From positions 28,503,346 to 28,567,345 of the forward strand of contig NC_052667.1 in NCBI RefSeq assembly GCF_016802725.1: 64,000 bases of DNA, written 5' to 3'. Below are positions 1-14,479 of this stretch, piece by piece. The first letter of the stretch is position 1; each line of letters opens with the position of its first letter. A model generated the notes under the pieces. It had not been told where the DNA came from. It worked only from the letters and a program-made list of their open reading frames with translations, and ran no database searches. The DNA comes from Solenopsis invicta (taxonomy: Eukaryota; Arthropoda; Insecta; Hymenoptera; Formicidae). The position numbers and the translations under genes are program-made.

Positions 1-3000
1 CCGCAAATATTTATAATATCCGTACGGTATGCATTTCGACAAACAGCACGAACCGACCCGACTGTTATATTTCGTTCTTGTAAACAGCCTGGCTTGAATG
101 ACGTTTCGAATGTAGCGCGTTTATGTGTTTTGGAACATAGAAAAATTCGATATATTTTTAACTCGGAGAGAGAAACGCGAAGGACCGTTAGCGTACGTAA
201 GGTCGCGAGAATGGATCGGTCTAGTCGCAACTACGACATGGCATGGCGGTCGACGAGCTCTTGTGTACACACGTCGATCGTTAAAGACGTCTCGTGGCCT
301 CTCTCACGCCGCGGCGCAGCGCGGCGCAGCGCAGCGCGGCGCGACGACCCGGTGACGATTTCTCATTGGATCAATGGGATTAAATTGCTTTTCCATTAGC
401 GGCCATCGTCCGGTTTAAATCAGATTTCCTCTAATCGAAACTGTCCCCGTCTTCGCGGAACGCAAACGCGGAAAGTGCACGCTTCCCACCCCACCCGGTC
501 CCCGATTTTCCGATTTAAATCCGACGCGCCGGAAAGCACCCGAGGCACGTAAACCTTTGGACACTCTGCACCGTGCCACGAGAAGAACGCGCGCGCATTG
601 AAAAATCGCCAAGTTTAATTCGATAAATTTACGATTTTTGCACGCTCAGGGCACAACCCGTGCTGCACTAAATCACTCCTCGTATTTGCTAAAAGGCGCG
701 GAGCTCCAAATGGTCCGCCTATCACGGTCGAATAATTAAGTCCCGTAATTAGCCAAATTAAAAGCAGGGAGATTACGTCGGAACGAGATTAGCAATTATT
801 CACGCGTGTGCTCGCTGTTAGAAACTGCACTCGGGTTTACCGTAGAAGCTATTTTCTCGAGTATTATACAAATAACCGGATACATGTAATATTAGAAAAT
901 CACTCGGTAGCAGTACTGCCAGCACTCGCGTTTGCTAATTGAAGAAATCGTGACTTGCGCGAGGGAGGACAATTTTTTTTATCATTCTCTCTCTCTCTCT
1001 CTCTCTCTCCTCTTCTCTTCTCTTTGTTTCTTTTTCTCAGCCAGTAAAATTATATCGCTTTATTTTCCTATCTGTCAACATGTCGAACGCAAGCGCATCT
1101 CTCTTGTGCACTGACGTCACTTGTCGCCTCTCCGGTAGCTTTGAACGCGAGTTTAATAATAATGGATCTTCACCAATTCAAGGCCGCGGATTACCTGGTG
1201 CAAACTTTGATTGAATTTCAAGTGAGAGGCGTCGCGGGTACAACAGGTCACTGATCGGAAATTTAATTCGCCGCGAGGCGAGAATAAGTCAACGACAACG
1301 ATCGAGCACCGGTCTGTTGACGCGCGATCAGCAGATTGCGAGAATTGGCGGTTTATTTTTCACGTACGTGCTCATCGTAACTTAAAATCGACGTGACGAG
1401 ACGACCAAGTTTCTCGGGTGATTATATGCAAGGAATGTTCGACGTATGCGCTTCCTCACATGACTCAATTTTTTTTTCTTTTTTCTTCACTCCAAGACTC
1501 GAATCTTAATAGGACTAATTAAAAATCTCTCGTCGCGATGCAGAAGAAATCGGCGAATTAATCGTCGACGTCGTTGGTGGTCGCGTAAAGAAAGTAGAGA
1601 GAGAGAGAGAGAAAGACGAAGAAGCGAAAAGGCGAAAGGGCTCCACGAGGAATGAAAAAGGAACCTAAAGGTCGACCGGTCCTGCCCCCGGTGCTCGTGC
1701 GACGAGTATATAAAAAAAAAAAAAAAAGAAACGTATCGCATTCGCGCATACTGCCGCTTCTGAACTTTATAATAAACCGAAGAACGTGCGCGCACGCTTC
1801 GCTTCGAGGGATAGAGAAAGAGATAAATAAAAAGGTAACGTGTAATCTTAACGTGCTACACTCAAATCGTTGAATTAATTGTCAGCGCTGTTGGTGGTCG
1901 ATGCGCCAAGGGAAAATTAATAACGTTAAGAAGAGAAGAAGGACGGAAATCAATTGAGAAGCGACTGGAAAGAAGCGAGTGGGACAAAAGGAATCGGGAG
2001 TGACTTGGTTACGACAGATGGTAATTAATTTGTTTCGGAAGAAGTAAAACTCTTTTTATTTCACACGTATATGTGTACATGTATAAAATAATAAGATAAA
2101 TTATTCGTACTTGAAGATATTTCGCGATCGAAGTGGGATATTTATTATATGCGGTAAATTTTTCTGAAAAGTGGACGTAGCGACGTCTCGTGCGATTTAC
2201 GTTCTTGTAAGACGGGTTTATCTGGCTCTTCTCTCTCGGTGAAGGCGAACGCGAGCGCGAGCGCGTTTGCGCGCTCGCGTATATCGCATGTCCGCGATTG
2301 TCGCGAAAGACGAAAGAGCGTGGTGGAATCTCGGCCCGCGCGCGGAAAAAGGAGCACGAGGAAGGGCAGTCTTTTCATGTATAATGCATGAACGACGGGC
2401 GCCGCGCCGGAGGATTCGCGCGGCGACAACGCCGAATTATCCACGATCGGATACACGCCGCAGATCGAGTATTTTTCAGCTAAATTGCATGTCTACCTCG
2501 TTCCCGACGACGGACGCGGCGACGCGACGCCGACGTTCATTCGAAGCGATAGACCGACACTCGTCCCCGAGACTTTCTTTCTCCTTGCTCTGTCGGCGCG
2601 GCGCGCGGCGCGCGACGCGGCGAGCGGCGAGCCCTCTTCAATCGGGCTCCCGATCGATACTCGCGAAAATGCGATGCTTCTCTTACCAAGTTTTAAAAAT
2701 TGCTGAAAGGTCTATTATCGGAAGTGTCACTTTGAAGCTGTCTACTAAACTGCCACTGCCATCCTTTGCATACTCTCGAATGAAATATGTAGAGGAATTT
2801 ATCTTTTTTGTTACGTAGCCTCGTTTCCTCTGATTTTGTTGCTTCAGTTTGCAACAGTAGCTGTGTGTCAGTTTAAAGTTAGCTGTGCAGCCATATGGAA
2901 AAGAACTAAAAAAAATAAGGTTGTTTATTATTACATATACAAGCTGTGCAAGCTCACAAACGAGGCTTGAATTGTGAAACGTTTTACAAATCTCTTTTTT

Positions 3001-3373
3001 ACAAACGTCGCAATAATGAAAGGAAACAACGCACCGAATAACTGACGGATATTACAGCGAGTATTCCCACGAATATCTGGGAAAAAGCTGCGAAGAAATG
3101 GTGAAAGGTATCCCTTTGTGAAAGAGCGTGCTTGGCTTTCGAGACTCCCCTTTTCTCGGTGCATGGCACGACCATTCCACGAGTCAAGCACGTGGATGGT
3201 AGATGGAGGATGGAGGCCTCTTCTGCCTTCCTTCTATCCCGTGTATTTTCTGTGTCGCGTCCCCTCGTTCGCGACGGGTCCAGCTTGCTGCGCTTCTGCT
3301 AACGAACCAATCGAAAGAAGGGGCATTCGACCACGAATTTGGGCAAAGCGCAACGAATGCGCTGCAGTGAGAT

Positions 3374-3402
3374 GCAGGCGTGCAGGCGTGCAGGCGTGCA
3401 GG
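3374..3402. repeat. Short tandem array of the octamer GCAGGCGT
   Basis: About 3.6 uninterrupted copies of GCAGGCGT are visible. Nothing links this array to a gene. Confidence 0.85.
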
Positions 3403-6400
3403 CTCGATCGTTTCCTTTGATATCGCGTTTCATATCGAGCGAAACGATTAATAAGCACGTAAGTGCGTTCCGCATCGCGGATGCGCACATGAAACGCGAA
3501 TATTATTATTCTACGCGGAATCTGCGCTATAGTAATTAAACTATGCGCTATTGATATATGCTAATGAGGCAATTATAAAATCTACGCGCCGCCGATCTAA
3601 ATACGAGAACGGTGCTTTAATTAGGCTCGCGTCCCCCGATATGTGGTCAATTACAACATAGTAATTTCGTGACGTTCTAATTGCCCGTTCTCGCACAGCA
3701 ACTCGTTATATGTGACTGGTAACATAATCTTCCGACTTACTATGCGCCGCACATGTGTACGGTTGCCATCCACTATGCGCGTTGCACTCGGAAATGCACT
3801 GCAACTCTCTATCGCTCGATAAAGCCAGGAACGGTCCAACGCGAATCTCTCGTCGATGTTTTTAAGCGCTATTTATATGCGCTTGGCGTTGTTAGTGGCA
3901 CACGAGCAAATTCGTTCGTTGCGTTGCGTTTCCTTGCGCTGCTCTTGGAAAAGAGAAAGAAAAAAGGGAGAACCAAAACTTTCCAGGACATTTTCACGTA
4001 CACGTAAAGCGCTTACCTCGCTTTTTCTTATCTCGATATATGATCCGAGGATCTTGCGCACATGGAGCGCAACAGAATCGTTGCAGTGATTCATGGGGTG
4101 CACGAGAACGGTGTGTGATTCGTGAGCAGCGCAAGCAGGAAGTTTGCAAACGTTTAATCAACAATTACGAATCTCTCACAAAGGATCTCGTGAATCAATC
4201 TCGATCGACAAGGCGAAAATTCTCGTGCTAATAGAATCGCTTAATCAAAGAGGTGCGCAGCGCAATTTATTGGCGAATCAGACTCGACGTGGCCCGCTGC
4301 GATTGCGATTCCGTGGCACGATATCCGCAAAGCCGTTTCCTAAACGCGAGCGTACACGCCACACTCGCCTCGCGTACGAGCACGATTTCGGCAAGCGTCG
4401 ATTTCGAACGTCGTAATAATTCATCGGGTTGCTCAGATTGCGGGGTACTTTGTATGCGAGACGTTCAATTGGAATCTTCGATGTTATTGGAGGCACGATT
4501 GCCTTCCGGCAAAATAGTATTCCGCCAGACTTGGTGCCCATAAATATACGCTCGTATATTTCGGCAATTTCGTTGCAATTGCATAAACGCAAGGTACGCG
4601 AATCCCCAATTTACCGATCGAAGCTCGGTAAATGAGTAACGAACGCGGTGGTAGCGAAAATTTGTCCGTTCGGAAGGCTGACGTTTGATTCCGCCTTTCC
4701 TTTGTAAAATGAAAAGGAAGATCCGACGGCGCGCGGCGCGGCCGTGAATTTCTTAGTTCCGAGTTGAATCTTGAATTCTACGTCGGAGAAGCCCTCGTCG
4801 TCGGAACACGGAGGTGCCAAGAGCGTTGGAGGCTGGCATCTCCTTTCGTATTGGCGGCGGTGGCGGTGGCGTCGGCGACTCCACTCGAGTATGTCTGTCG
4901 TTGTCATGAAAATGCAGAAAGCTTTGATTCCCGAGGACAATGCGCTTCGCCGGCGAGCTCTCTCCTCGAGCTAATGAAATTTCATCGACATCAGAGCCGG
5001 CGTCGTTGTGTTCGCCCTCGGGACTAGTATTCGCGCAATTCTCAAGAGGAAAAGAGAGAGAGAGAGACAAGTCCTTCGGCGTTTTCGGCGAGGATGCTCG
5101 AGCAGCATCCAACTACGTCTTTCCATTTCCCGAGACAACACCGCGGTTGACAATTTATCGCATGCCAGCTATTCGTCATGCACATATTCTCGCTCCTGCT
5201 GCTTAAATCCGGAACGGAACGCTTGACGCTGCGTCAGCAGAATCGCGAGACGACCAGTGGAAACAACAACCATACGTTTTAAAATGATAATGCTGATTTT
5301 GTGCAAGATTAATTTAAGCAACAAGACCCTTATCTTTTACGATTCAACAAAATTGAAAAACACTTTCTAACTAAATTCAGCAACGATCACCTGTTAGCGA
5401 TACAAGCGTTAAAAGCGTGCGCTATTAGGTAAAATTATACTCCACGAGAAACATTGATACTTTGGGTTTGATTGTTAAGATCCTCGTGTCGCGTCTCGCC
5501 AGAATTATCCCGATAGCATCGCGAAACTCGCGGGTCAATTTCGCAGGTTAGTACACTTTCGCGGAGTTGCTGGGCATTAAACGGATCCGAAGAGAAAACT
5601 AGCGCCATTACCGCGGATAAGAGTGCCCGGTATTAGGCTGGCGTTAGAGAACGGCAAATAGAATTATACGCGGGGACACTCGGTATCGTGCCGAAATCCT
5701 ACCGAATTTCGCGTGCAAACAGGACCGCCGTTGTGCAAACCACTCGACGTTCGAGCACGCCGCGCCGTCGTTTCCGGATGAGATAGATGCACTCGCGTAA
5801 TTTGGCATTAAGTCGATTCATGACGATCGATCGATCGAGTTACAAATGTGGCGCATTCACCGCCACATGCACGATCTCAATTTGATGGGACGTATGGCCG
5901 CGCGAACACGGACGTGCGCGCTGCCAAAGCCTCATACGATTTTCATACAATTTACCTTTCTTTAACTAAACTTAAATTCAATTGGTGTCTATTTATCTAA
6001 AAAATAAGTGCTGAAATTTAAGCGTACGATACACAACGAAACGCCGAATTTCGATCCGTTTTGCAGTCGTAAAATTTTGGGAAAATGAGATTTCGTTGTA
6101 GACAAATCCGCTGAAAACTCTGGCAATTTTTCATGCAAATCTTGCCCCGATATCCACGTGGAATGTTGTACACCCGCGAGAAATTGGGTCGTCCTTTTTA
6201 GGTCGCTTTTTGCGGATAATGGAACTTTGCATACATATCTACGCGTACACAGTCGCGCATTCACGCATAATTAGCGCTTGTCGCACGAACGCAGCTAGAA
6301 TATGATAATTATTTGAGTGACGCATAAAATGCTTCGAAAAACAATAATTCCCGCTGGTCGTATATTTATCGTTAATAAAGAGAGATTACCGCCTTCAAAT

Positions 6401-8107
6401 ATAGTCCCTTGTATTACACGCGCGTGTAATATTCCGTCTGTGATTTTGTGCCTAATTTTTCGAGAAAGTGACGCATATAGTAACGAAGTACATCGTGCCT
6501 CGTGCTTCCCATTGCTCTTGCAACATCGACGAAATGACTGTTGTTTCACATTCTCCAAGGGTGAAACCTTGGTTTTCTCAAGAGGTAATCCCGGAGTCGT
6601 TAAACGCCAAGATCGCGGAATCGTTTTGCTCCTAAACGAAGCGCACCCACGATGCGATTCGTTAAGTCGAATTGCGGCTTGCGAGATTAAGAATGCCAGG
6701 TCGGCGGGAATTTTTGCGGTGCCTCTAGCGGCGAAGGCGGCGGCGGCAGCAGCGTCTTTGGTCTCCGAGGAGACGGGAGAACGCCATTCCTCGTCCTCCA
6801 CGTACGCGAAATCCTGGTGCCGGAAGTTGGCCCTGATCCAGGTTGCCGTGGCGTCGTAAAATTTATCGCTTAATTGCTTTCGGCGGACAACGGCGGCGGC
6901 AGCGGCGGCGGCGGTGGCGCCCCGATAAGGAGGAATGTACCGATCCCCGACCGACACGGACAAAAGGGTGGCTTCATCGAGATTACCGTCACGTTTCTAC
7001 CGATTCGCTAACCACCATCGTTCGCTCACCATAGTCTTCTATCTCTCTTTCTTTTCTCACCGACGCGGCGCTCCTGTTTTCTCAAACACTTGGATCCTTT
7101 TCATTCGCTCGCGAGTTCGTCTAATGTCGCTAATTACCTCACAATCAGTAGCGCAGCCAAGTTGAGATCCTGCGAAATGTGATTAAATAGAAATTAATGG
7201 GCTCGTGCCACGTGTGCGTTGAATACACATCCCGCTTTTTATAGCGACGAAAGAAAAGGTGCATAACGAACCTTTTTGTTGTAAATGTACAATTTATTGT
7301 GCAGTCCGTTATAAACTTTTACTAACTTTCGAAATTGTTTCTGTTGCAGGTAAGCTTTACTGCTGTATGAAAAGTTGACGTAAGTTACTCCATGAAATAA
7401 TGAAATTCGTGGAAAGAAGATAAAGACTGTAGCACAGTATGGCGACTATCCCGCGGCCCGGAGAGACCGAGAGAAGAGGTACGTTAAGCTTCGCGCTAGG
7501 GTCAAAGTGCAATATTGAACTCCAAGTATCGATATGCACGCTGCAGCTGCAAAATTGACTCCAAGTACCAAAGCCTGTTCTGCCAGTGGTGAGGGAGGAG
7601 GAGGACAGAGGGGGCTCTCTCTCTCTCTCTTCCCCCCCTTCTCCCTTCGTCCTTCGTCTTCGTCCTTCGTCAAACCACCATTGCTTTAATAAGGCAGAGG
7701 CTTCGAAGTCTTCCCTGGCAATTCCTGCTTGTGCGTCAGGCATTAATAATATGGTTTCTCTATCCGTCAGAGTGTATTATGCTTGTCCCAAAGGCCCAAA
7801 ACTTGCCTATATAGATCCTTTTCAGTGAAATCGATTTGCGAAGGAAATTGCGGACGCCAGTGTCCCTTCGATCGGCGAACGTAAGCAAAGGTTTTTCGTC
7901 GACGAGGGAATGGGCGAATATCTAATTATAAATCGCTTATCGATCTCGACGAGTTGTGCGTACTCTTTCTCGTCGTAATTAAAGTCGCAAACCGCATCCC
8001 ACGCCGCTGCGTTCACAAAAATTCCATCACCGCAGCGCGCTTCAGACTTTAGCTACCGTTTGACTTGCACTAATGAAATATCGCGCTACATTAACGTAGT
8101 GCGCGCG

Positions 8108-8110
<3 letters not shown>

Positions 8111-8146
<36 letters not shown>
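8111..8146. repeat. (TGC)12 trinucleotide microsatellite
   Basis: A pure run of twelve TGC units follows a short (GC)n tract. No coding frame is supported around it, so it should not be read as a polyglutamine, polyalanine or polyleucine tract. Confidence 0.95.
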
Positions 8147-8147
<1 letters not shown>

Positions 8148-11100
8148 TGCTACCGTTCATTTGCATAAAGCGGGAACGCGCCGCGTTCTCGTAGTCGAGA
8201 ATGATTTAATTCGGGTATCAAGACCGGATGCGGGAACAAACGCTTTGTTACCGCTACTTTTGGCGTATCCCTCCACCCGCACGTAGCGTGGCCCTTCTCG
8301 AAATCGTATTTCCCCAAGTTAGTAATTTGTCGTCCTGCCGCGTCCTCCCTGCGTGCGCGCGCGCGCGCGCAGACGACTCGCTCCTGCGCTTGTTTCTTGC
8401 ACTTAATTACTTGCATTAGTAGCTCTGCCGTCTTTTAGTTACCGTGAACATAGTAACGCGAAACTGGCTGTTCATCTTGTCTTCCATTTTCTCTCCTTTG
8501 GAGAGAGAACAAGAGAGGGAGAGATTAATCAAATTTCTAGCAAACGCATTTTAGATCCGTTGCACGTTTCTCTGCGGCATCCACGACATTATCACGGCTT
8601 TGTTTTAAAAGCCTTGCTTGTTTCTGCGATTTCGAACTTCTGGTATCCTCTTTGTCTCGATCACAGTTATCGTTAATACGAGAAATATGTAACGCCGACG
8701 ATGACTTTGTCGTCGGGGGTGGCGTCAAGCGAGCGAAAGACCGGTCTGTTGTCTTCCAACGCGAGAGGCTGAGGAAACTACCGAAAAGTCTTATTAAGCC
8801 GCTGAATTCGCGCGACGTAAGACGGGACTAACCCATATTTGTTAACGTGCAAATACGGCAATACTCGCCTTCCCACGCCCTTTGCCAAAACGTCTCTCCC
8901 GAGATCTCCACAGGTGGAGCGACAAAACCCAATTTCCACGATCCGTACGCGGCTTAAACGTATTAACGTGGTAGTAAAGGGACGCGACACTCTCCTTTCC
9001 CCTATGTATATCTCAATTTCCTCCGCATGCTCCCGCCGAGTTTCCCCGATATTTTGGCAAGAGTTCGTCGGTAGACTCTCGCGCAAATATTTTCCAGCTC
9101 TTCCGTTTACTTAACAATCTCGATGGCTCGCTACCGTGCGGGATGACCATCTTCTCTCGGCGTACTCCCACTTATAATCCACTTTTTTAGAATTACACGC
9201 GAAATCGTGTTACACGTACACATCGTCCGTTGGATATAGAGTACAGTGAAACACTGTCTAATAAATGCGTATACGAATGGAATAAACTGAAAGTGTAAAA
9301 CGCAACAAAATATATGCCTATTAACGTAATTAAAATCTAATTGATAAATGCTTTCGAGAGGAAAATGTTTTGATTGATATTTTTATTTTATTAAGTTGTT
9401 CTATAATTGTAACTTTTTTTTATTTTGTTCTCTATAACTATTTTTTGCAAAATTATAGGAAACTCGAATAAAAATATTAACTCGCTTCCGTTCGGTTTTA
9501 TAGCTTCATCCAATTTCACATCAGCTGTGGCGTATCTGTTCTAGTTTCGCACATGTTTCGTTTTTCAATCTAGGTGTGAGTTTATATATGCATACGCTTA
9601 TAGACTCGATATGAGATCAGACTTGAAAATGGCTTGCGATCTCCGTTTCTCTCCATCGGTGAAAATTTGCGAGACGTTTGGAGTTAAAATTGTTATCAAA
9701 TTCCGAAATGTAAGTACAATCGAGTCATTTCCTCACAATACACAATTGAGGTGCCGCGAACTGCGAAGCGATTGATATTTAGCTCTTTGTACATAGGATT
9801 TCGCGATATTGGTTTTGCATTAATTTTTTTCTCATTGTTTCACGAAGCGATAAATATTTCATAGTTGCTCTTTATCATTAATACCGGCTATTTGGATGAG
9901 AATGGAGGCGGCCTGGATTCGAAATCAGAGCGCGTTGAACTGCATTATGCAACGCGCGGGATATAGCCTATAGGCATAATGCATTCTTTCACATTGCGCC
10001 GCCGCTGTAGTGCATACGCGAACTGCACATCGACGTTTTCCTAAACCGTCGCCACGTGACGGCAAACTGCTAGGTACGATATTGCCGATTCGCCGCGCCG
10101 CGCGCTTCGTGCCACGGTAAGAACTCTCGTCCGTATCTATCGGTAGATGCGGAAGCGCAGTTTCGTCGCGTGCATTAAAGGCGCGCCTCGCCTTTCCGCT
10201 TCCCAGGCGACGAGATCTTCCGGGCAGATTACGCTTTTCCGAATTGAGAGAAATACAATATTTGCGTTGCTCCGGCAAATTTCGCCGACACTGTTATCTC
10301 CGCGTTGCAACGCATCTCGTACCGTTAGACGCGAAAACTGATGGAGGGCAATTCGTACTTAATGACGTAGTGATTTCGTCGACGAGATCTTTGAGCAAAA
10401 ATAGCAGTTTCTTGCGTCCGGAAGTGGCGACGGGCTCCGTTCTTGTCGCCCGATAAATTGAGTAAGCTCGGCTTTAATCGAATACTCGCGGCAGTGCCGC
10501 AGCAAGAAATAAAACAAGAGCCAGCTGGGAGGACGATTGAAAACGCGGTTGGTATCTCTTATTGCACTTGCTATTAAATTCGAATTTATCGTAACTCGAG
10601 GTATAACGTCGCGCGACATATACCTTTGCGTACGTGTATGCGTTCGTCGACGAAATCAAAATCGCGGAACGAAGGATTTATCCGCTACAATCGGCCGATC
10701 GAAATATAGCACCGACGCGGACGCGACGATAACGTTGTCCAGGCAACGTCGTTCGGCGAGGATATTAAATATCCTCGACATTTTTAGTTAAAAATATCAG
10801 CCTGCCGCGTTGCGAAACTTTGAGTAAATACGGCTCTATTTACATTTTATCTGCGGCGAGGGGGAGAGAGAGAGAGAGAGAGACACAGAGAGAAAGAGAG
10901 CTTTTTATTCGTGGTGGTAGCGCGCGTCACGGGCTTGTGTATAAATTTAAATAAGCTCTCTCGTAATAATTTACAGTGCACGCGGTACGCGAACTGTATT
11001 TCCGGCCTCCATTAAGATCTATCTACTTTTGCTCGTCTGCAGCAACTAGCGCGTATCTCCGATTTCTAAGTAATACCTTCTGCCTCTTTGACAACTTAAT

Positions 11101-13475
11101 GATTAAAGACTGTTTCGTCGCGAAGGTCGTTGCGCGGATGTCAGATAAATTAGTCGGCTGCTGTAATACGAAATCCCATTTCAGTATGTTATTGTACGTT
11201 GTTGCATGTTTTCAGTCCAATCAAATCTAATCGAAATAATGATTTGCTTTGATCTTTACACGTAATTATCTGCAATTTTCTCAAAAGTCATATATTTGTT
11301 TCAATGCAATTTAATGAGAATAATGATCCGCGAAAAGATTAATTTCAAGAGTTAAAGGAGAAATCACGTCCCAAGCGATGGAATTTAAGTAAACGCGTCT
11401 GTGCGCGGCGCGCGGCGCGCGATTTATTCGATAGAAACGGCAGGCTAACCGGATACTCCTTGTTATTGCGTGACGTGTCGGCTATAAAGCCCCGACGAAT
11501 TATGGTGCGGATTTGCCACGCGGAATAACGCTGTGCTTTCTCAAGTCAAACGCGGAAATTCAAGCGCTGTCACCCGAACGGAATCGGCACGGCGTATATG
11601 TATGTATATGCGCGACTCGAGGCGAGTTAAAAAATGAACGCGGAAAGACTTTGGACAATCGATAAGACTCGTCAATCTGTTCGTATGCAGTTCGGTTGCG
11701 GTACAATCGTAATATTAACGTCACTTACAACTTGACAAAAGCGGAAACTATTTTTTTTTTTTTTTTTGAAAGCCAAATTGCAAGCGGTTCTAATTAAAGT
11801 TTCACGGTCATGGAGATGTAAATTGCAATTAAAATCCTAGTTTTGCAAAATAATGACGCGAGCAGCGGAAGCGACTCGCGATACAAAAATCTCGATGAGC
11901 GTACGTTACAACGGCATCAATTATCGAAAACTCTCGAAAAAAGATGTTGTGATTGAGCAACGATGAAAACTTTAATGTACATTTATAGCAAGCAAAATTG
12001 CAATCGGAAAACGAATTGCGGTAACAAATAATTAATCCAGCAATAACGTATGTACGATATAACTATGCACGCGAAATTCATTGCACGCGACAAATTGCCA
12101 GGGCAGAAACGAACTGAACAATGTGCTGGAATGTATTGTTACATTGTGCAGAACTTTTGCAAGTTCAATTCACCAGCTCCATATGTCAATATCAGTTTTA
12201 ATATTTATTAAATATGAATGTGTATATACACACATTAATATTTATAAAATATGATTTTATAGATATCCAAATTTATGTGTATATATGCATCGTATGAATA
12301 CACACGCGTACAAACAGAATGTTAGAATTATACTTCACATTTGAAGATTGTATTACAAATAATCATAATGACTTGAAGCGGAACTATGATAATCTCACGC
12401 TATATCGTCGCACCACACGCGAACGCGAAAGATTAAAAAAAAAGGGCCTCCTTCCTTCTTCGCGTTAGTAATTCGGTCGTGATCGTCTCGCCATCCGCGA
12501 AATCGTTGCTTCGCCCGGGAATTATCGATAAAACCTACGGAAGAAAGTAATTGCTCCGGCAATAAAGTGGCCACCATCGCGTGCGGCAATCCGCAGAGAC
12601 GACGACGATGACGACGAACGTAGTGCAAAACGAAAAAGCGTGAAAGAGAGAGAGAGAGAGAGAGACAAAAAATAAGGGATGTAAGGAGGGTGCCGGCGAT
12701 GAGGGAGAAAGCGTTACAGCGGCTCTTTCGTCATACTCTCTATCTTTCTTCCTTCACTTTTTATTTGTTTGCCTCTCATCACCGGGGCCATTGTTCGCCC
12801 TGAAGATCGCCGTGGCGAGTTGAATGGCCCTTAAACAGCAGTCCGCGTGTGCCACTATCGTGCACAGTCACTGTACACTGTATGCGACGGAGAACACATA
12901 CGTTGCGCCAGCGTGACGTTCACTTGATTATTGGAGCTGGAGACCTTCCTCCCCTGCGAATGAATAATCAAGGTAATCATGACTACCGAAATTAGTGATT
13001 ACCGTATTAGATGATTTCGCTAGGAAAAGGAAGTGTCAATATATATTATTCGGCAGTGCCAATTCTTTCTTCTTTCATTCTTATTTATTTATTTATTTTT
13101 TTTTTTTTATTGCCGAGAATGCGAAAAGTAAGGTAAATGTCTCCAACTTGAACCTGAACATTTATATGGAAACTTAATAATTTCAAATTTTTTATAATAA
13201 AATTAATCTTTGTAATCTTTAAACACTTATTTTTTTATACAAATATTCACACAAAAAAATGAATTCTTAAAGAAATGCATAAATGTTTTAATCTAAGAAT
13301 ATTTTATGCTTAGAATAGCGCCAAGATTAAATCATTTTCTATTAAGAATAAATTATTTTTAAAACAAAATGAAAAGATATTCTTAATTGAAAACAAATTT
13401 TATTTTATTTAAAGAATAGAATTGCGTCCGTTTAACATTAAATATGATTGTATTAGCGTTATTTTTTCTTTAATG

Positions 13476-13559
13476 CAGGCGGATTTGCTGCAGCAGATTT
13501 ATTGCACATTTCACTTATGTTGCTTGTGAGTAGCAGATTCACTGCGGCAGATCCGCCTG
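13476..13559. repeat. Small foldback with GGCGGAT-type inverted ends
   Basis: The left end reads CAGGCGGATTTGCTGCAG and the right end is its imperfect reverse complement (CTGCGGCAGATCCGCCTG), with about 48 bases between. This could be a tiny non-autonomous element or a chance foldback. No clear target-site duplication is visible. Confidence 0.6.
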
Positions 13560-14416
13560 TGTGTACAGGCAACCAACGTTTCTCTATCGCTGTGACAAAG
13601 TCGACTGTTAATTAATTATGGCGTAGGTTAGGTAGGTTAGGTAGGACGAGCTAAATATTTTATTTATTTTTGAAAGTTTGAATCACATTTTGGAGGGATG
13701 CTCTATGAATATAATATTTTACTTATGAAACTGTCCTCACTTATTACATAATTATTGATAGTCTGTTTGAAAATGGATTTAATTATTACTGGTCAAAATA
13801 ATGCAGTTGGCAGAAGTAAAATGTTATTATAATGTCAATCCGTCTATTAAATATGATTTTTTCTGAAAGACAGAAAAGAAAATATTTTATTAAATAAATT
13901 TTTATTTTTATATTAAAATTTAAAAATATTACACTTAATCCAGTGGTTATTAAAAATGTCTATTATTCTTTTGTATATATTTGCTCTTCCATTTTCTTTT
14001 TCTTTTATTTGTTATTTTAAACGTTTTCTTTCTTTTCTTTGTTTTTTCTTCTTTTAAAATCTTTTCTTTTATAACCCTCTTTTATACAAATAAATTTTTA
14101 ATTTTGGTAAAAAATTAATAAATTAAAGTTTATGTGTCTCAAAAATAATTAGTTAAAGTTAAAAATTAAATTATTTAAAATTAACTCAAATTAAGTTAAA
14201 AGTTATCAACTTTATTATTTAATTTTTAATTTTTTAATTATCTAACCCTGCAAATGAGTTACGAAAAATTTGTAACATGGTGCGATGTAAGAAGTCGCTG
14301 CGCAACGAGAGACTTCGCATAACCTAATGCGCACGTGCACGCCAGTTAAATGCCCTCCCCTCTCCCTCACTTGGGTCGTTGACCGCGCACGGCCTGTAAG
14401 CCAGGAGCACATGTGC

Positions 14417-14479
14417 GCCGTCTGGGCCGTCTCCCCACTCTTCATCGGCCGAGAAGAGTGGGGAGACGGCCCAGACGGC
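14417..14479. repeat. Perfect 27-bp inverted repeat with a 9-base loop
   Basis: The left arm 14,417-14,443 and the right arm 14,453-14,479 are exact reverse complements across 27 bases, separated by nine bases. The stem extends imperfectly outward through GCACATGTGC on the left and GCACGTGC on the right. The arms are GC-rich although the surrounding 2 kb is AT-rich. It could be the end or core of a foldback element or a structured RNA precursor; the sequence alone does not decide. Confidence 0.9.

Larger units (their letters stand above)
1..13000. other. Gene-free CpG-rich region, probably syndecan 5' intron or upstream DNA
   Basis: No reading frame here resembles a known protein family. The longer open frames overlap one another on both strands and are rich in Arg, Ser and Ala, as expected from GC- and CpG-rich non-coding DNA with few stop codons. 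Visible content is mainly microsatellite: (CT)n near 985-1010, an 8-bp tandem near 3374-3402, (TGC)12 at 8111-8146, (GC)n near 8358 and (GA)n near 10865 and 12645. Assignment to the syndecan locus is an inference from the plus-strand syndecan exons further right that lack their 5' partners; insect syndecan genes are known to have long 5' introns. Confidence 0.5.

Noticed and set aside
6295..6963. A 222-codon open frame on the minus strand with an alanine run near its start.
   Set aside because: The alanine run comes from a GCC-type microsatellite and the rest has no family resemblance; an equally long frame is open on the other strand.
13624..13646. TTAGG-like sequence (TAGGTTAGGTAGGTTAGG) resembling the insect telomere repeat.
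   Set aside because: Only two or three imperfect units with the wrong period; too short to be an interstitial telomere array.
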